From Bacillus sp. V3B (GTDB lineage: Bacteria > Bacillota > Bacilli > Bacillales > Cytobacillaceae): a stretch of 64,000 bases of DNA. The stretch spans positions 62,001-126,000 of the forward strand of contig NZ_JAETXM010000008.1 of assembly GCF_024494465.1 (NCBI RefSeq). The letters are read 5' to 3'. Below are positions 1 to 8,651 of this stretch, piece after piece (position 1 is the stretch's first letter; every line of letters begins with the position of its first letter). Both the position numbers and the translations under genes were made by a program. A model generated the notes under the pieces. The model saw nothing but the letters and a program-made list of their open reading frames with translations, did not search any database and had not been told where the DNA came from.

Positions 1-1
1 A

Positions 2-1132
2 GGAGAATGGTATTCAACGAACAACAAGCCTCAAGAGTTGACGGAGGAAGTTGAACAGATAGAGAAGAAACAAGCTTCAAAATCAACAAAGGATCAAAGT
101 GAGAAGGAAAAGAAACAAACAATCGAAGACACTGAACCCTTGACTGAAGAAGCCGACGACAATAAGGTGTTAATGGGCTATGTTCAGGATTTTCGTGATC
201 CTCAAACGATCGATTATTCCGAACTCACTCACATCATTTTCTCCTTTGCCCATCCAACAAAGGACGGCCAACTACTGCTAAATGGGGAAACGGCTCTAAA
301 CAACTTACGTACAACAGTTTCAAACGCACACAAACAGGATACAAAGGTCATGTTAGCAATTGGTGGATGGTTTCATATCAACAGTGGCGAATCCTATGAT
401 TATTTTAAAGTGGCTATTTCCGATCCAACAGCTAGAACGCAACTCGTTCAAGAGCTAGTCAGTATAGCAGATCGTGAAAATCTTGATGGCATTGATATCG
501 ATTTTGAACATCCTCGTTCAAATCAAGATGCCCAAAATCTAACTTCTTTTACAAAAGAATTAAGCAATATTCTACATCAAAAAGAGAAGGAACTCTCGAT
601 CGCTGTAAACGCTAAAGTTCATAGTGTTGTCGGAACTGAAATCAACAATGTCGTGTATGAACCTTCTATGTTCCAGTATGTAGATCACGTCAATATCATG
701 GCATATGATGGTCATTGGGATGATGGGTACAATGCATCCAATTTGTCTCCTTATCCTTATACTGAGAATATCGTTAACTATTGGACGAACCTATTTGATA
801 CTCATCAGATTTCAAGAGAGAAACTTGTTTTGGGTGTTCCCTTTTATGCTCAGCCGGAAGACCCCAATAGTAAGCAGATCTCTTATGCGACGATCATCAA
901 TAATAGCTCTGATCATGCAGAAAGTGATACGGTTAGCATAAATGGAACGACTTACCACTATAATGGCGAAGCGACCATTATAAAGAAAACAAATCTAGCA
1001 CTTGACCATGGTTTCGGTGGAATGATGATGTGGGAGATTGGCCATGATGCAGAAGGATCACATAGTTTAACACTCGCTATTTCCGAAGTTCTCGAGTCCG
1101 CCAATCAATATGCTTTCGAACAGAATCAGTAA
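2..1132 (+). CDS. Glycoside hydrolase family 18 (chitinase-like) protein, 5' end outside window
   Basis: The frame is open to the left edge, so this is the 3' part of a longer gene. A TTG at 38 could start a 364-residue protein but has no good ribosome binding site. Counting from that TTG, residues 1-44 are a charged Glu/Lys linker and the rest is a GH18 barrel. Strand 4 reads LDGIDIDFEH, the DxxDxDxE active-site motif with the acid/base Glu present; AIGGW and MAYD also match family strand signatures. It probably hydrolyses beta-1,4 N-acetylglucosamine polymers such as chitin or peptidoglycan. No secretion signal is visible because the N-terminus is missing. The fold is certain, the substrate is not. 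Confidence 0.85.
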   Translation, partial: GEWYSTNNKPQELTEEVEQIEKKQASKSTKDQSEKEKKQTIEDTEPLTEEADDNKVLMGYVQDFRDPQTIDYSELTHIIFSFAHPTKDGQLLLNGETALNNLRTTVSNAHKQDTKVMLAIGGWFHINSGESYDYFKVAISDPTARTQLVQELVSIADRENLDGIDIDFEHPRSNQDAQNLTSFTKELSNILHQKEKELSIAVNAKVHSVVGTEINNVVYEPSMFQYVDHVNIMAYDGHWDDGYNASNLSPYPYTENIVNYWTNLFDTHQISREKLVLGVPFYAQPEDPNSKQISYATIINNSSDHAESDTVSINGTTYHYNGEATIIKKTNLALDHGFGGMMMWEIGHDAEGSHSLTLAISEVLESANQYAFEQNQ

Positions 1133-1279
1133 TACTAAAAAAAGAGAGAGTCCTTTAACTCGATTAAAAGTCCTTGTAACACTCCGAATAATCTTGTTTC
1201 ATCTAAGCAGGGGTACGTTTTGTTGCTTCCTTTAACAAAATGGAAGAGAAATTATAGGATTGATGTAAACTTTTTTATA

Positions 1280-1480
1280 AAGAAAACTTCCATCAGTGGG
1301 GGTTTTCTTCATCTACCACTGATGGTTAGTCACGCGAAGCCTGATTGGCTTTTCTAAGAGCTCAAGCTCTAAGAAAAGACCGTATCGGATCTTTACGGAC
1401 AGTTTGATCCCCAACAATCCTTCCTCGATTCTCTCGAAGTCTTGAGGTAGGGGTCTTACTGCCCGTTAAGACGGGATAAA
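1280..1480 (+). repeat. Structured intergenic element, copy A (201 bp)
   Basis: This is one of three related elements (others at 31651-31805 and 62963-63216). All begin near AAGA(A/C)TTCCATC, form a first hairpin around CCATCAGTGGGG/CCACTGATGG, contain a GGATCTTTAC or GGACCTTTG block, and end with TCTTACTGCCCGTTAAG.CGGGATAAA. This copy has an extra hairpin (CTTTTCTAAGAGCTCAAGCTCTAAGAAAAG) that copy B lacks. No terminal inverted repeat, target duplication or ORF is seen. It resembles non-autonomous structured repeats of Bacillus, or ends of IS200/IS605-type elements; the class is unproven. Confidence 0.65.
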
Positions 1481-1503
1481 AGAATGATTCAATTGAATAT
1501 ATT

Positions 1504-1544
1504 AAGAGCGTGTTTTGATCAATCTTTTTTCAAAACACGCTCTT
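1504..1544 (+). terminator. Strong hairpin terminator
   Basis: Perfect 15-bp stem AAGAGCGTGTTTTGA/TCAAAACACGCTCTT followed by TTATTG. It lies between the convergent GH18 gene and the hypX-like gene and may serve both strands. Confidence 0.7.
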
Positions 1545-1672
1545 TTATTGACGAATTACTTCTATAAATTTTTTTTGATATATTCGCTTCATCTAACTTC
1601 CATTAACTTAGATGAATAATCGTAGTTTCGATACCATTACTCTTATCATCCAACCCGTCTCTTTTCTCACAT

Positions 1673-3343
1673 TTATATCTTCGTCATCTGTTCACTTAAA
1701 CAAGAAATCTTATAAACAAAATTATATCTAGCTATATGATAACTTCTATCTTCTCCAAAAAAGTTTTTCCACATATGTTCTAATTCTTCATTACGATAAA
1801 TTTCCAAAGACTTAATAATCTCATCTCTTGTTCTATTATCTATTTTGTTAAGTAGCAGTTTTTTATATTCTGGTAATTGGATAAGTTTTTCTGCCAACTT
1901 CCTTATGTTTAGACAAAATTCTTCTGCGGTTTCGCCAAATGTATCATCGATTAATCCTATAGACTTTGCAGTAGTTGTACTAACTGGCAAACAGTCTTCC
2001 ATTAATTCCTTAGCTTTTTGATAGCCTACCCTTTTTGGCAAAAGGTAAGTCCAATATTCTGAACCATACAAGCCTCCCATTTTCTTGTAATGCGGATTTA
2101 GTACAATTCCCTCTCTGGCATATACATAATCTGCAGCTAAAGCTAAAATAACACCACCTGCACCCGCATTTCCTTGCATGGAAGAGATAACTAAGTGGGA
2201 GTCTGTTAAAATGATCTCACGGACCAAGTCATCCATTCCGTTGATATTATTCCAAGATTCTCCACCTGGATTTTCAGCATTTTCAATAACATTTAGGTGA
2301 ATCCCATTTGACCAAAAATCCGAACCACCCATCAAAACAATGGCTTTTGTGTTTCTTTGTTTGGCCTCAATAAAAGCTTGTTTTAGCCGATTACACTGAT
2401 CAGTACTCATAGCACCATTATAAAAGTTAAAGTGTAAGTATCCTACTTCATTTCTTTCCTCATAAAAAATTTCCCTAAATGTACGGCCTGGGTACTTTTC
2501 AAAGGGTGTTAACGGTAACTCAGGTACTCCTGTTAATTTATCTTTTAGGACTGAGGTTGCTGAAAGCTTAAAATAATTTTTTTCTTTTAGATGAGTGATC
2601 CAAACTGCTCCATTACCAGTGGCCCGGCAGATTGCTCCATCCCGCATAGCTAAAATCTCTCCTGGATTTCCTTTTAGATCACTTTCTTCATGCACACCGA
2701 ATACATAATATTCTTCGTCAAAAATAGTATCTAACACACCTGGATTACTATCAGCTGCACGGATTTTTCTTATAATGACGTCAGTCTGTTGGGTCCAGTC
2801 CAATTTGCGATCTGCCTGTCTCAATTTAGGATGAAGCTGTCCTTTTACGTCCGATTTTAAGTAATCTAAAGGCTCGGGTACAAATGACTCGCTTTCGAAT
2901 TTCGTAATAGTCTCCAATAAACACTTCATTGCCGCTTGTGTAACTTCGTGTCTATATAAATGGCTTTTACTTATATTTCTAACCTTAAACGTTTTAGTAG
3001 ACCAAATATCTCCTGCGTCCATTTCATGATTGGCTTGAAGTAATGTTACCCCCCATTCTTCTTCATTGTTCATAATTGCCCAATCCAGTGAGTAGGGCCC
3101 ACGGTCTCCTTTTATACCAGGATGTATGATAATGCATATATATTTAGTCCAAATCGTTTCAGGGATGGCTGTTTTTAAAAAAGGGGCAACAATTAAATCT
3201 GGATTAAATCTTTCCACAGCCGAACTCATTTCATATTCACTTGTAGCCAGCTGAACTTCCACACAATGACCTCTATCAGTTAATTCCACATACGATCTTT
3301 GGCTCATACTGTTATGTGCAGAGGTAATAAACAAAATACGCAT
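1673..3343 (-). CDS. HypX/HoxX-like protein: formyl transferase-crotonase fusion
   Basis: 556 residues. The N-terminal half (about 1-270) is a formyl-transferase fold that in relatives binds 10-formyl-tetrahydrofolate: HPGIKGDRGP followed by DWAI, then MDAGDIW. The C-terminal half (about 290-500) is an enoyl-CoA hydratase/isomerase (crotonase) domain with GGSDFWSNGIHL and QGNAGAGG oxyanion-hole segments. The known HypX makes CO from a formyl group, via formyl-CoA, for the NiFe-hydrogenase active site under oxygen. No hydrogenase or hyp gene is present here. It lies 23 nt after the chemoreceptor gene, so the two are probably one transcript under the c-di-GMP riboswitch at 5.2 kb. RBS AAAGGAAG upstream. 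Family assignment is firm; the role here is open. Confidence 0.85.
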   Translation of the reverse strand: MRILFITSAHNSMSQRSYVELTDRGHCVEVQLATSEYEMSSAVERFNPDLIVAPFLKTAIPETIWTKYICIIIHPGIKGDRGPYSLDWAIMNNEEEWGVTLLQANHEMDAGDIWSTKTFKVRNISKSHLYRHEVTQAAMKCLLETITKFESESFVPEPLDYLKSDVKGQLHPKLRQADRKLDWTQQTDVIIRKIRAADSNPGVLDTIFDEEYYVFGVHEESDLKGNPGEILAMRDGAICRATGNGAVWITHLKEKNYFKLSATSVLKDKLTGVPELPLTPFEKYPGRTFREIFYEERNEVGYLHFNFYNGAMSTDQCNRLKQAFIEAKQRNTKAIVLMGGSDFWSNGIHLNVIENAENPGGESWNNINGMDDLVREIILTDSHLVISSMQGNAGAGGVILALAADYVYAREGIVLNPHYKKMGGLYGSEYWTYLLPKRVGYQKAKELMEDCLPVSTTTAKSIGLIDDTFGETAEEFCLNIRKLAEKLIQLPEYKKLLLNKIDNRTRDEIIKSLEIYRNEELEHMWKNFFGEDRSYHIARYNFVYKISCLSEQMTKI

Positions 3344-3366
3344 AATAGCTTACTTCCTTTCTTCAT

Positions 3367-4938
3367 TTAACTTTTAAATTCCTCTATCCCAATGACCTTT
3401 ATTACATTCTCAAGTTCTTCGGAAAATTCTTTTAATCTTTTTGCTGCTTCTGTTATCTCTTCCATAGATTTTAATTGCTCTCCTGTAGCAAGTTCCACAT
3501 CGTGAGTATTAGTCACAGACTCATTTGCAATCGACTCTACTTCCTCAACTGATTCTGTAACTTGTTTAAAACCAGAATGGAGTGCTTCTGTCGATGTAGA
3601 AATCCCCTGTATCTGTTCATCAGCTAATTTTGTAGATTGAAATATTTGATTAAATATCCCTCTCGTTTCCTTCACTATTTCTAATCCTGAACTAACATTT
3701 ACATCTACGTCTTTCATGCTCCCAACAGAATACGAGGTATTTTTTAAGATTTCTTGTATAAGTTCTCCAATTTGTTGAGCTGATTCGGATGATTGCTCTG
3801 CCAGTTTTCGAACTTCACTCGCAACCACAGCAAACCCTTTTCCATGCTCTCCCGCCCGAGCTGCTTCAATGGCTGCATTAAGTGCTAAAAGATTTGTTTG
3901 ATTGGAAATATTAGTTATCACTTCTATTATTTTAGTAATCTCTTCACTTTGCCTATTAAGCTGTATAATAGCTGAATGTGAATTCTCTACAGATGCGTTA
4001 ATGGCTATCATTTGCTCCATAAGCTTTTCAACAAAGTTATTTCCTTTATCTGCTTTTTCGTATGATTCCTTAGAGACACGCGAAGCATTATTTGAAGATG
4101 ACGCTATCCCTTGGATAACGATTGATATATCTTGTATAATTTTTGCGTTTTTCTCATGATCTTTTAGCTGTATTTCTGCGCCACTAGCCACTTGTTGAGT
4201 CGATTCAACAATTTTACTGTTTGCTAGTGATGTCTGCTCTACTTGTTGAGTAAGCAGATTTGCCGTATTGATGATTTGATTTGAAGCATACGCTATTCTT
4301 TGAATAATCTCATTGAGAATCGTTTTTCGTTGTTCCTTTTGTTGATCTTGCAAAGTTATCTTTATTCTTCGGCTAGAATATACTTGCCAACTTGTAGCTC
4401 CAGAAGTAAGTACTAAGAACAAAGCATGGGTAATCAACATGCTTAAATTAACACTTTTTGCCCCATATACTATTTCCGGCAGAAACCAAAATCCAATTAA
4501 GTGTTGAACCGTAAAAATTAACGTCATTATGAGTATTAGTATTAAACTCTCATAGTAAGAAAGCGCGGCTATAACCATAAAAATTGAAAAATGAAATTCG
4601 ACTCTTCCAGTTGCCCCTACAATCATTGAAATACTTCCAAAAGTTAAAATCAATGTAACCAAGATGGGGATAACAGGATGATCTTCCTTCTTTCGATACC
4701 ATATTGTACTAATTATCAATAATACGATAGGAATAAGAAGTAAAATATTTAATATAAATCCAAAATGCTCTTCGTTTTGAATTGATGTTACCATCCCCTC
4801 CATATGTGTATGAATATCAAATAAGGAGAAAATACGCCCTAAAACATGAAACACGATTGACAAAGCTACAACTCCCAGTGAAACAAGTAGCATTAATTTA
4901 TTTTTTTCCTTTAACATCAAATCCCTCTTTTCACTCAT
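3367..4938 (-). CDS. Methyl-accepting chemotaxis protein with multi-TM sensor domain
   Basis: 523 residues. The first about 200 residues hold some six hydrophobic membrane segments with almost no extracellular domain. No clear HAMP follows; a long coiled coil leads to the canonical MCP hairpin tip ([20 protein letters not shown], then the KGFAVVA and VRKLAEQ helix). It should bind CheA/CheW and sense a membrane, redox or small hydrophobic cue. Start ATG at 4938 with a weak AAAGG site. A c-di-GMP-I aptamer and terminator lie upstream, so expression is probably set by c-di-GMP. The hypX-like gene follows after 23 nt. Confidence 0.92.
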   Translation of the reverse strand: MSEKRDLMLKEKNKLMLLVSLGVVALSIVFHVLGRIFSLFDIHTHMEGMVTSIQNEEHFGFILNILLLIPIVLLIISTIWYRKKEDHPVIPILVTLILTFGSISMIVGATGRVEFHFSIFMVIAALSYYESLILILIMTLIFTVQHLIGFWFLPEIVYGAKSVNLSMLITHALFLVLTSGATSWQVYSSRRIKITLQDQQKEQRKTILNEIIQRIAYASNQIINTANLLTQQVEQTSLANSKIVESTQQVASGAEIQLKDHEKNAKIIQDISIVIQGIASSSNNASRVSKESYEKADKGNNFVEKLMEQMIAINASVENSHSAIIQLNRQSEEITKIIEVITNISNQTNLLALNAAIEAARAGEHGKGFAVVASEVRKLAEQSSESAQQIGELIQEILKNTSYSVGSMKDVDVNVSSGLEIVKETRGIFNQIFQSTKLADEQIQGISTSTEALHSGFKQVTESVEEVESIANESVTNTHDVELATGEQLKSMEEITEAAKRLKEFSEELENVIKVIGIEEFKS

Positions 4939-5085
4939 TTACCTTTCACTAACCATATTCACAAATGAATCAGACCATTAGGAGTTTTGAATTAACATCA
5001 ATATCATGAATTCTACTAAGCCTAATGATCACAGTTTCTTTTAAAAGCCCATAATTCTACTATCCATTAGCTTTTTTCCACATAA

Positions 5086-5114
5086 AAAGGCTAATCCTTA
5101 TCAGGAATAGCCAC
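5086..5114 (-). terminator. Terminator in the leader of the chemoreceptor gene
   Basis: On the minus strand the stem GGCTATTCC/GGATTAGCC (one mismatch) is followed by TTTTT. It sits about 30 nt after the c-di-GMP aptamer and 148 nt before the start codon, as expected for a transcription-terminating riboswitch platform. Confidence 0.75.
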
Positions 5115-5142
5115 AGATTCTCTCACCTAAAAGAAATTATTA

Positions 5143-5234
5143 ACACTTTCCGGTAACCCAGCCGTCATAGTCATTAAGACTTTAGACCTGTGACTTTGCG
5201 TCTCCACCTTTCGATGAATTTGCCTTTATCATAT
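5143..5234 (-). ncRNA. c-di-GMP-I (GEMM-I) riboswitch upstream of MCP-hypX
   Basis: Read on the minus strand it shows the GEMM-I hallmarks in order: AAAGGCAAAT, a CGAAAG tetraloop, GGAGACGCAAAGTC, the CAGGTCTAAA turn, a variable hairpin, then GGGTTACCGG. The same signature recurs at 17.8 kb. GEMM-I aptamers bind cyclic di-GMP. A terminator follows at 5086-5114. Confidence 0.92.
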
Positions 5235-5242
5235 GTAGATAT

Positions 5243-5272
5243 TATCCCCTTAATGTACGATTAACAATAACA
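5243..5272 (-). promoter_or_regulatory. Possible SigA promoter for the riboswitch leader
   Basis: Minus-strand GATAAT (5243-5248) with TTATTG (5267-5272) at 18-nt spacing, ending just before the aptamer. The match is moderate and rests on sequence alone. Confidence 0.4.
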
Positions 5273-5464
5273 CAACTATATACCTATCACTATATCAAAT
5301 TGCTCAATTTTTGTAGAAAAACCACATATCAACTTTTATACCGTAGACGCCCTTCTAGGAACAGAAATTCTACTTCCATTGGATTTGAACCACAAAATCA
5401 TGTGACTGCGGGACATACCCAAAAACAAATCATACGTTTGCAACCTGCTTTTTAGCTCGTATTA

Positions 5465-8338
5465 TTATTCATAAATTGGTAATTTAACTTCTACTGTTGT
5501 ACCTTGATTTTCCTTGCTTTTAAATGTAATTGTCCCATTATGTTGCCTTAAAATACGAAAACATGCCGTTAATCCTAAACCAATTCCTTTTTCTTTATTG
5601 CTAAAGAATGGTTCCCCTAATATTTGAATACGCTCTTCGCTTATCCCTATTCCGTTGTCAATAATTTTTACTAATAAATGCTTTGCTTCTGTGCAAACTT
5701 TTATAGTGATTTTTCCACCTTTAAGCATTGCTTCGATACTATTTTTAAGTAGGTTAATAAACACTAGTTTTATTTGGTTTGGATCACATAGAATTTTGGA
5801 GGTATTATGATCAAACTCCTGAAAAATCTGTACATTATTTAAATTTGCTTTTGATTCAAGTAATATTTTAACTTCTTTTAGCAAAGTTTTAACTTCTACA
5901 TTTTTTAGTTCCATAGCTTGCGGCTTTGCAAAAGTTAGAAAATCGTTAATAATATCTTCAATACGATTAAATTCAGCATTAACGACATCAAAGTATTCTT
6001 GCTTTGAAACACCTTGAGAAAGCAATTGAAAAAAACCTTTAATTGAAGTCACAGGGTTCCTTATTTCGTGGGCAACGCCAGCTGCTAATTCTCCGACAAC
6101 GGATAACTTTTCAGATTGCCATAATAGTTCTTCGGCTTTTCTCTTTTCAGTAATCTCTCTTGAAACCTGGACAACATATTGAACAACTCCTTTTTCATCA
6201 AATAAAGGTGTTAACACTGCTTCAAATATCTTCCCATTATTATCACCTGTAGAGGTTCGAAATTCGAACTGACAAGGTTGCTTATTTTTAACGGTTTCCT
6301 CAAAAAGTACTGAATGTATCACTTGATCATCTGAAGGAATTTCGTTTAATGAATGCTTACCTTCAAGATAGATTGGAGGATATCCCATTACACATTCATG
6401 AGAAGGTGAAGCATACAACATTGTCCTATTCAAATCAAAAACTGCGATAAGATCAGTCATATTTTCTGCGATTAGTCGGTACATTTCCCGACTTTCCCGT
6501 AATGCTTTTTCAGTTTCTTTAAGTTTTGTAATATCTATACAAGAACCAATAACCTCAACAACTTCTCCCCCTCTTATTATTGGGCTTAACGCAACAAGAT
6601 AATTGATACCATTAAATTCTGCTTCATAGGTTACATTTTTTTCGCCATCCCAAGCTCGTTGATAATACTTTGTTTTTTCTATAGCCACTTCTTTTGGGAG
6701 AAAATCAATTAACTTTTTCCCTATTACTTGCTCAGGAACAAATCCTAATCGATAGACTAGTTCCCCCTCACATAGAGTATGAATAAAGTGTCCATTAATT
6801 CTTTTAAATTTTTTCGTCATACCTTGCTGAAGACGAACTGTTTCATGTATTTCTTTTTTAGCATGACTAATTAATTCTTCTGCCCACACTTGTTCATTTA
6901 GATCTTGGGAGATACCAAATGTACCCACTATTTGTTCAATTTTTATACTATTCTTTTCAAACTCAGTTGCAGAAAGTGGCTTACTGAAGAAATAGCCTTG
7001 GCCTTCCTCACAAAGATGTTGCTGAAGAAAGACAAACTGCTCATTCGTTTCGATTCCCTCTGCCACTACATGTAATTTCAAGTTATGAGCCATAGAAATA
7101 ATGGTTTTAACAATCGTTTCGTCATTAGGGTTATTATGAAGTTCACGAATAAATGATTGATCAATCTTTAATGTATCAACAGGGAACCTTTTTAAATAAT
7201 TCAAGGAGCTAAACCCTGTGCCAAAATCATCTATACTAATTCCTACTCCTATACGTTTTAAATCTTGTAAAGTATTGATCGTACGTTCAATATCAATTGT
7301 CATACTTTCTGTAATCTCAAGTTCTAAATAATGTGCCTCTAACCCTGTTTCTTTTATAACTTTTGCTATTATATCAACTAGATTTGCTTGTGAAAATTGC
7401 CGTGCAGATAAATTAACGGATATAACCATGTTTAAAAAACCATTATCATGCCATTTTTTATTTTGAGCACATGCAGTATACAAGGCCCACTCACCGATCG
7501 AATTTATGAGTCCAGTTTCCTCTGCTATTGGTATAAAATTTGCAGGTGAAATCATTCCCAATTCCGGATGGTTCCAACGGATTAAAGCCTCTGCCCCCAC
7601 AATTCTTCCGGTTTTAAGATTCACTTTTGGTTGATAATGTAAAATTAATTCTTCTCGTTGTATCGCTTTATGCAAATCCATCTCCATCATTAATGGATTA
7701 ATACTTTTGTTATCATCTTTAGACGAATAAAACTTATACATATTCTTTCCTGCAGACTTTGCTTGGTACATAGCAAACTCTGCATATTTAATTAGCGTCT
7801 CTACCGTCTCCCCATCATTTGGAAACAAACTGATACCAATACTTGGAGAAGTAAAGATGTCATTTTGATTGATCTCAATAGAAGAAGTTAGAATATTAAG
7901 AACTCGTCTAGCGACTGTTGTGGCTATATCTCCATTTGCATCATTTAAAACAACAATAAATTCGTCTCCACCTTGTCGGTAAACAACACCTTTATCATAA
8001 ACAGATGATTTCAATCGTTTTGATACTTCTTGTAATAGTAAATCTCCTATAGAATAACCTAATCTATCGTTAATGACCTTAAAACGATCAAGATCAATAA
8101 ATAAGATGGCCATTTTTTGATTTTTACTTTTAGATAAATTTAAATGATTGGAAAGATGATTCTCAAGCATATTTCGGTTTGGTAAGCCCGTTAAATAGTC
8201 ATGGTAAGCCATATATTTGATCACTTCTTGTATTTTCTTTTGATCAGTAATATCTTTAGTAATCCCATCAATACCTACCATTTGTTCATTTAGCATTTTC
8301 ATTTCGTTAAGACTAGTTGGATTACACAAAAACATCAT
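5465..8338 (-). CDS. GGDEF-EAL-PAS-PAS-histidine kinase hybrid
   Basis: 957 residues. Order: a short PAC-like tail (GIDGITKDITDQKK), GGDEF domain with intact GGDEF at about 123-127, EAL domain with EAL at about 250-252 and DDFGTGFSSL, two PAS domains (about 520-760), HisKA with GVAHEIRNP, and a HATPase with NLLKNSIEAM, DNGIGI and GLGL. Both c-di-GMP synthase and phosphodiesterase motifs look intact; no RxxD inhibitory site precedes GGDEF. The start overlaps the end of the upstream STAS gene, and the protein begins inside what looks like a PAS C-terminus, so the sensor is probably truncated or the start is unusual. It is the last gene of the operon. No response regulator is adjacent. Confidence 0.93.
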   Translation of the reverse strand: MMFLCNPTSLNEMKMLNEQMVGIDGITKDITDQKKIQEVIKYMAYHDYLTGLPNRNMLENHLSNHLNLSKSKNQKMAILFIDLDRFKVINDRLGYSIGDLLLQEVSKRLKSSVYDKGVVYRQGGDEFIVVLNDANGDIATTVARRVLNILTSSIEINQNDIFTSPSIGISLFPNDGETVETLIKYAEFAMYQAKSAGKNMYKFYSSKDDNKSINPLMMEMDLHKAIQREELILHYQPKVNLKTGRIVGAEALIRWNHPELGMISPANFIPIAEETGLINSIGEWALYTACAQNKKWHDNGFLNMVISVNLSARQFSQANLVDIIAKVIKETGLEAHYLELEITESMTIDIERTINTLQDLKRIGVGISIDDFGTGFSSLNYLKRFPVDTLKIDQSFIRELHNNPNDETIVKTIISMAHNLKLHVVAEGIETNEQFVFLQQHLCEEGQGYFFSKPLSATEFEKNSIKIEQIVGTFGISQDLNEQVWAEELISHAKKEIHETVRLQQGMTKKFKRINGHFIHTLCEGELVYRLGFVPEQVIGKKLIDFLPKEVAIEKTKYYQRAWDGEKNVTYEAEFNGINYLVALSPIIRGGEVVEVIGSCIDITKLKETEKALRESREMYRLIAENMTDLIAVFDLNRTMLYASPSHECVMGYPPIYLEGKHSLNEIPSDDQVIHSVLFEETVKNKQPCQFEFRTSTGDNNGKIFEAVLTPLFDEKGVVQYVVQVSREITEKRKAEELLWQSEKLSVVGELAAGVAHEIRNPVTSIKGFFQLLSQGVSKQEYFDVVNAEFNRIEDIINDFLTFAKPQAMELKNVEVKTLLKEVKILLESKANLNNVQIFQEFDHNTSKILCDPNQIKLVFINLLKNSIEAMLKGGKITIKVCTEAKHLLVKIIDNGIGISEERIQILGEPFFSNKEKGIGLGLTACFRILRQHNGTITFKSKENQGTTVEVKLPIYE

Positions 8339-8633
8339 CCCCTAGAATATCTGGTAATTGTAAAAGCTCGAACACTTCCATTACTTCTTCTCTGACATTT
8401 GAAACGGTAACTTTTGTTCCTGCCTCATTTAAGGTTTGCACCAAGTTCAATAGCAGTCCCATACCTGAAGAATCTACAAATGGAACATTTTCAAATTTTA
8501 TATTTATTGCTTTTTCACTCACTAATTTTGGGATAAGTTCCTCTTCAACAACTTCTGTACTATCAATATCTAAGTCTCCCTCCAATATTACGTCTAAATG
8601 TTCTTCTCCTGGATTTAGTAAAAATCTGATCAT
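8322..8633 (-). CDS. STAS-domain anti-anti-sigma-factor-like protein (second copy)
   Basis: 103 residues, the size of SpoIIAA/RsbV. The phosphorylation-loop sequence VDSSGMGLLLNL gives the expected Ser in a DSSG context. In the family, the unphosphorylated STAS protein binds an ATPase/kinase partner and frees a target; a PP2C phosphatase resets it. RBS GGAGAG upstream; 18 nt after the FapA-like gene, and the GGDEF-EAL gene overlaps its 3' end. Likely partners are the ATPase at 14.6 kb and the phosphatase at 10.8 kb, by inference from the operon. Confidence 0.88.
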   Translation of the reverse strand: MIRFLLNPGEEHLDVILEGDLDIDSTEVVEEELIPKLVSEKAINIKFENVPFVDSSGMGLLLNLVQTLNEAGTKVTVSNVREEVMEVFELLQLPDILGDDVFV

Positions 8634-8651
8634 CCTATTCTCTCCAATTCT

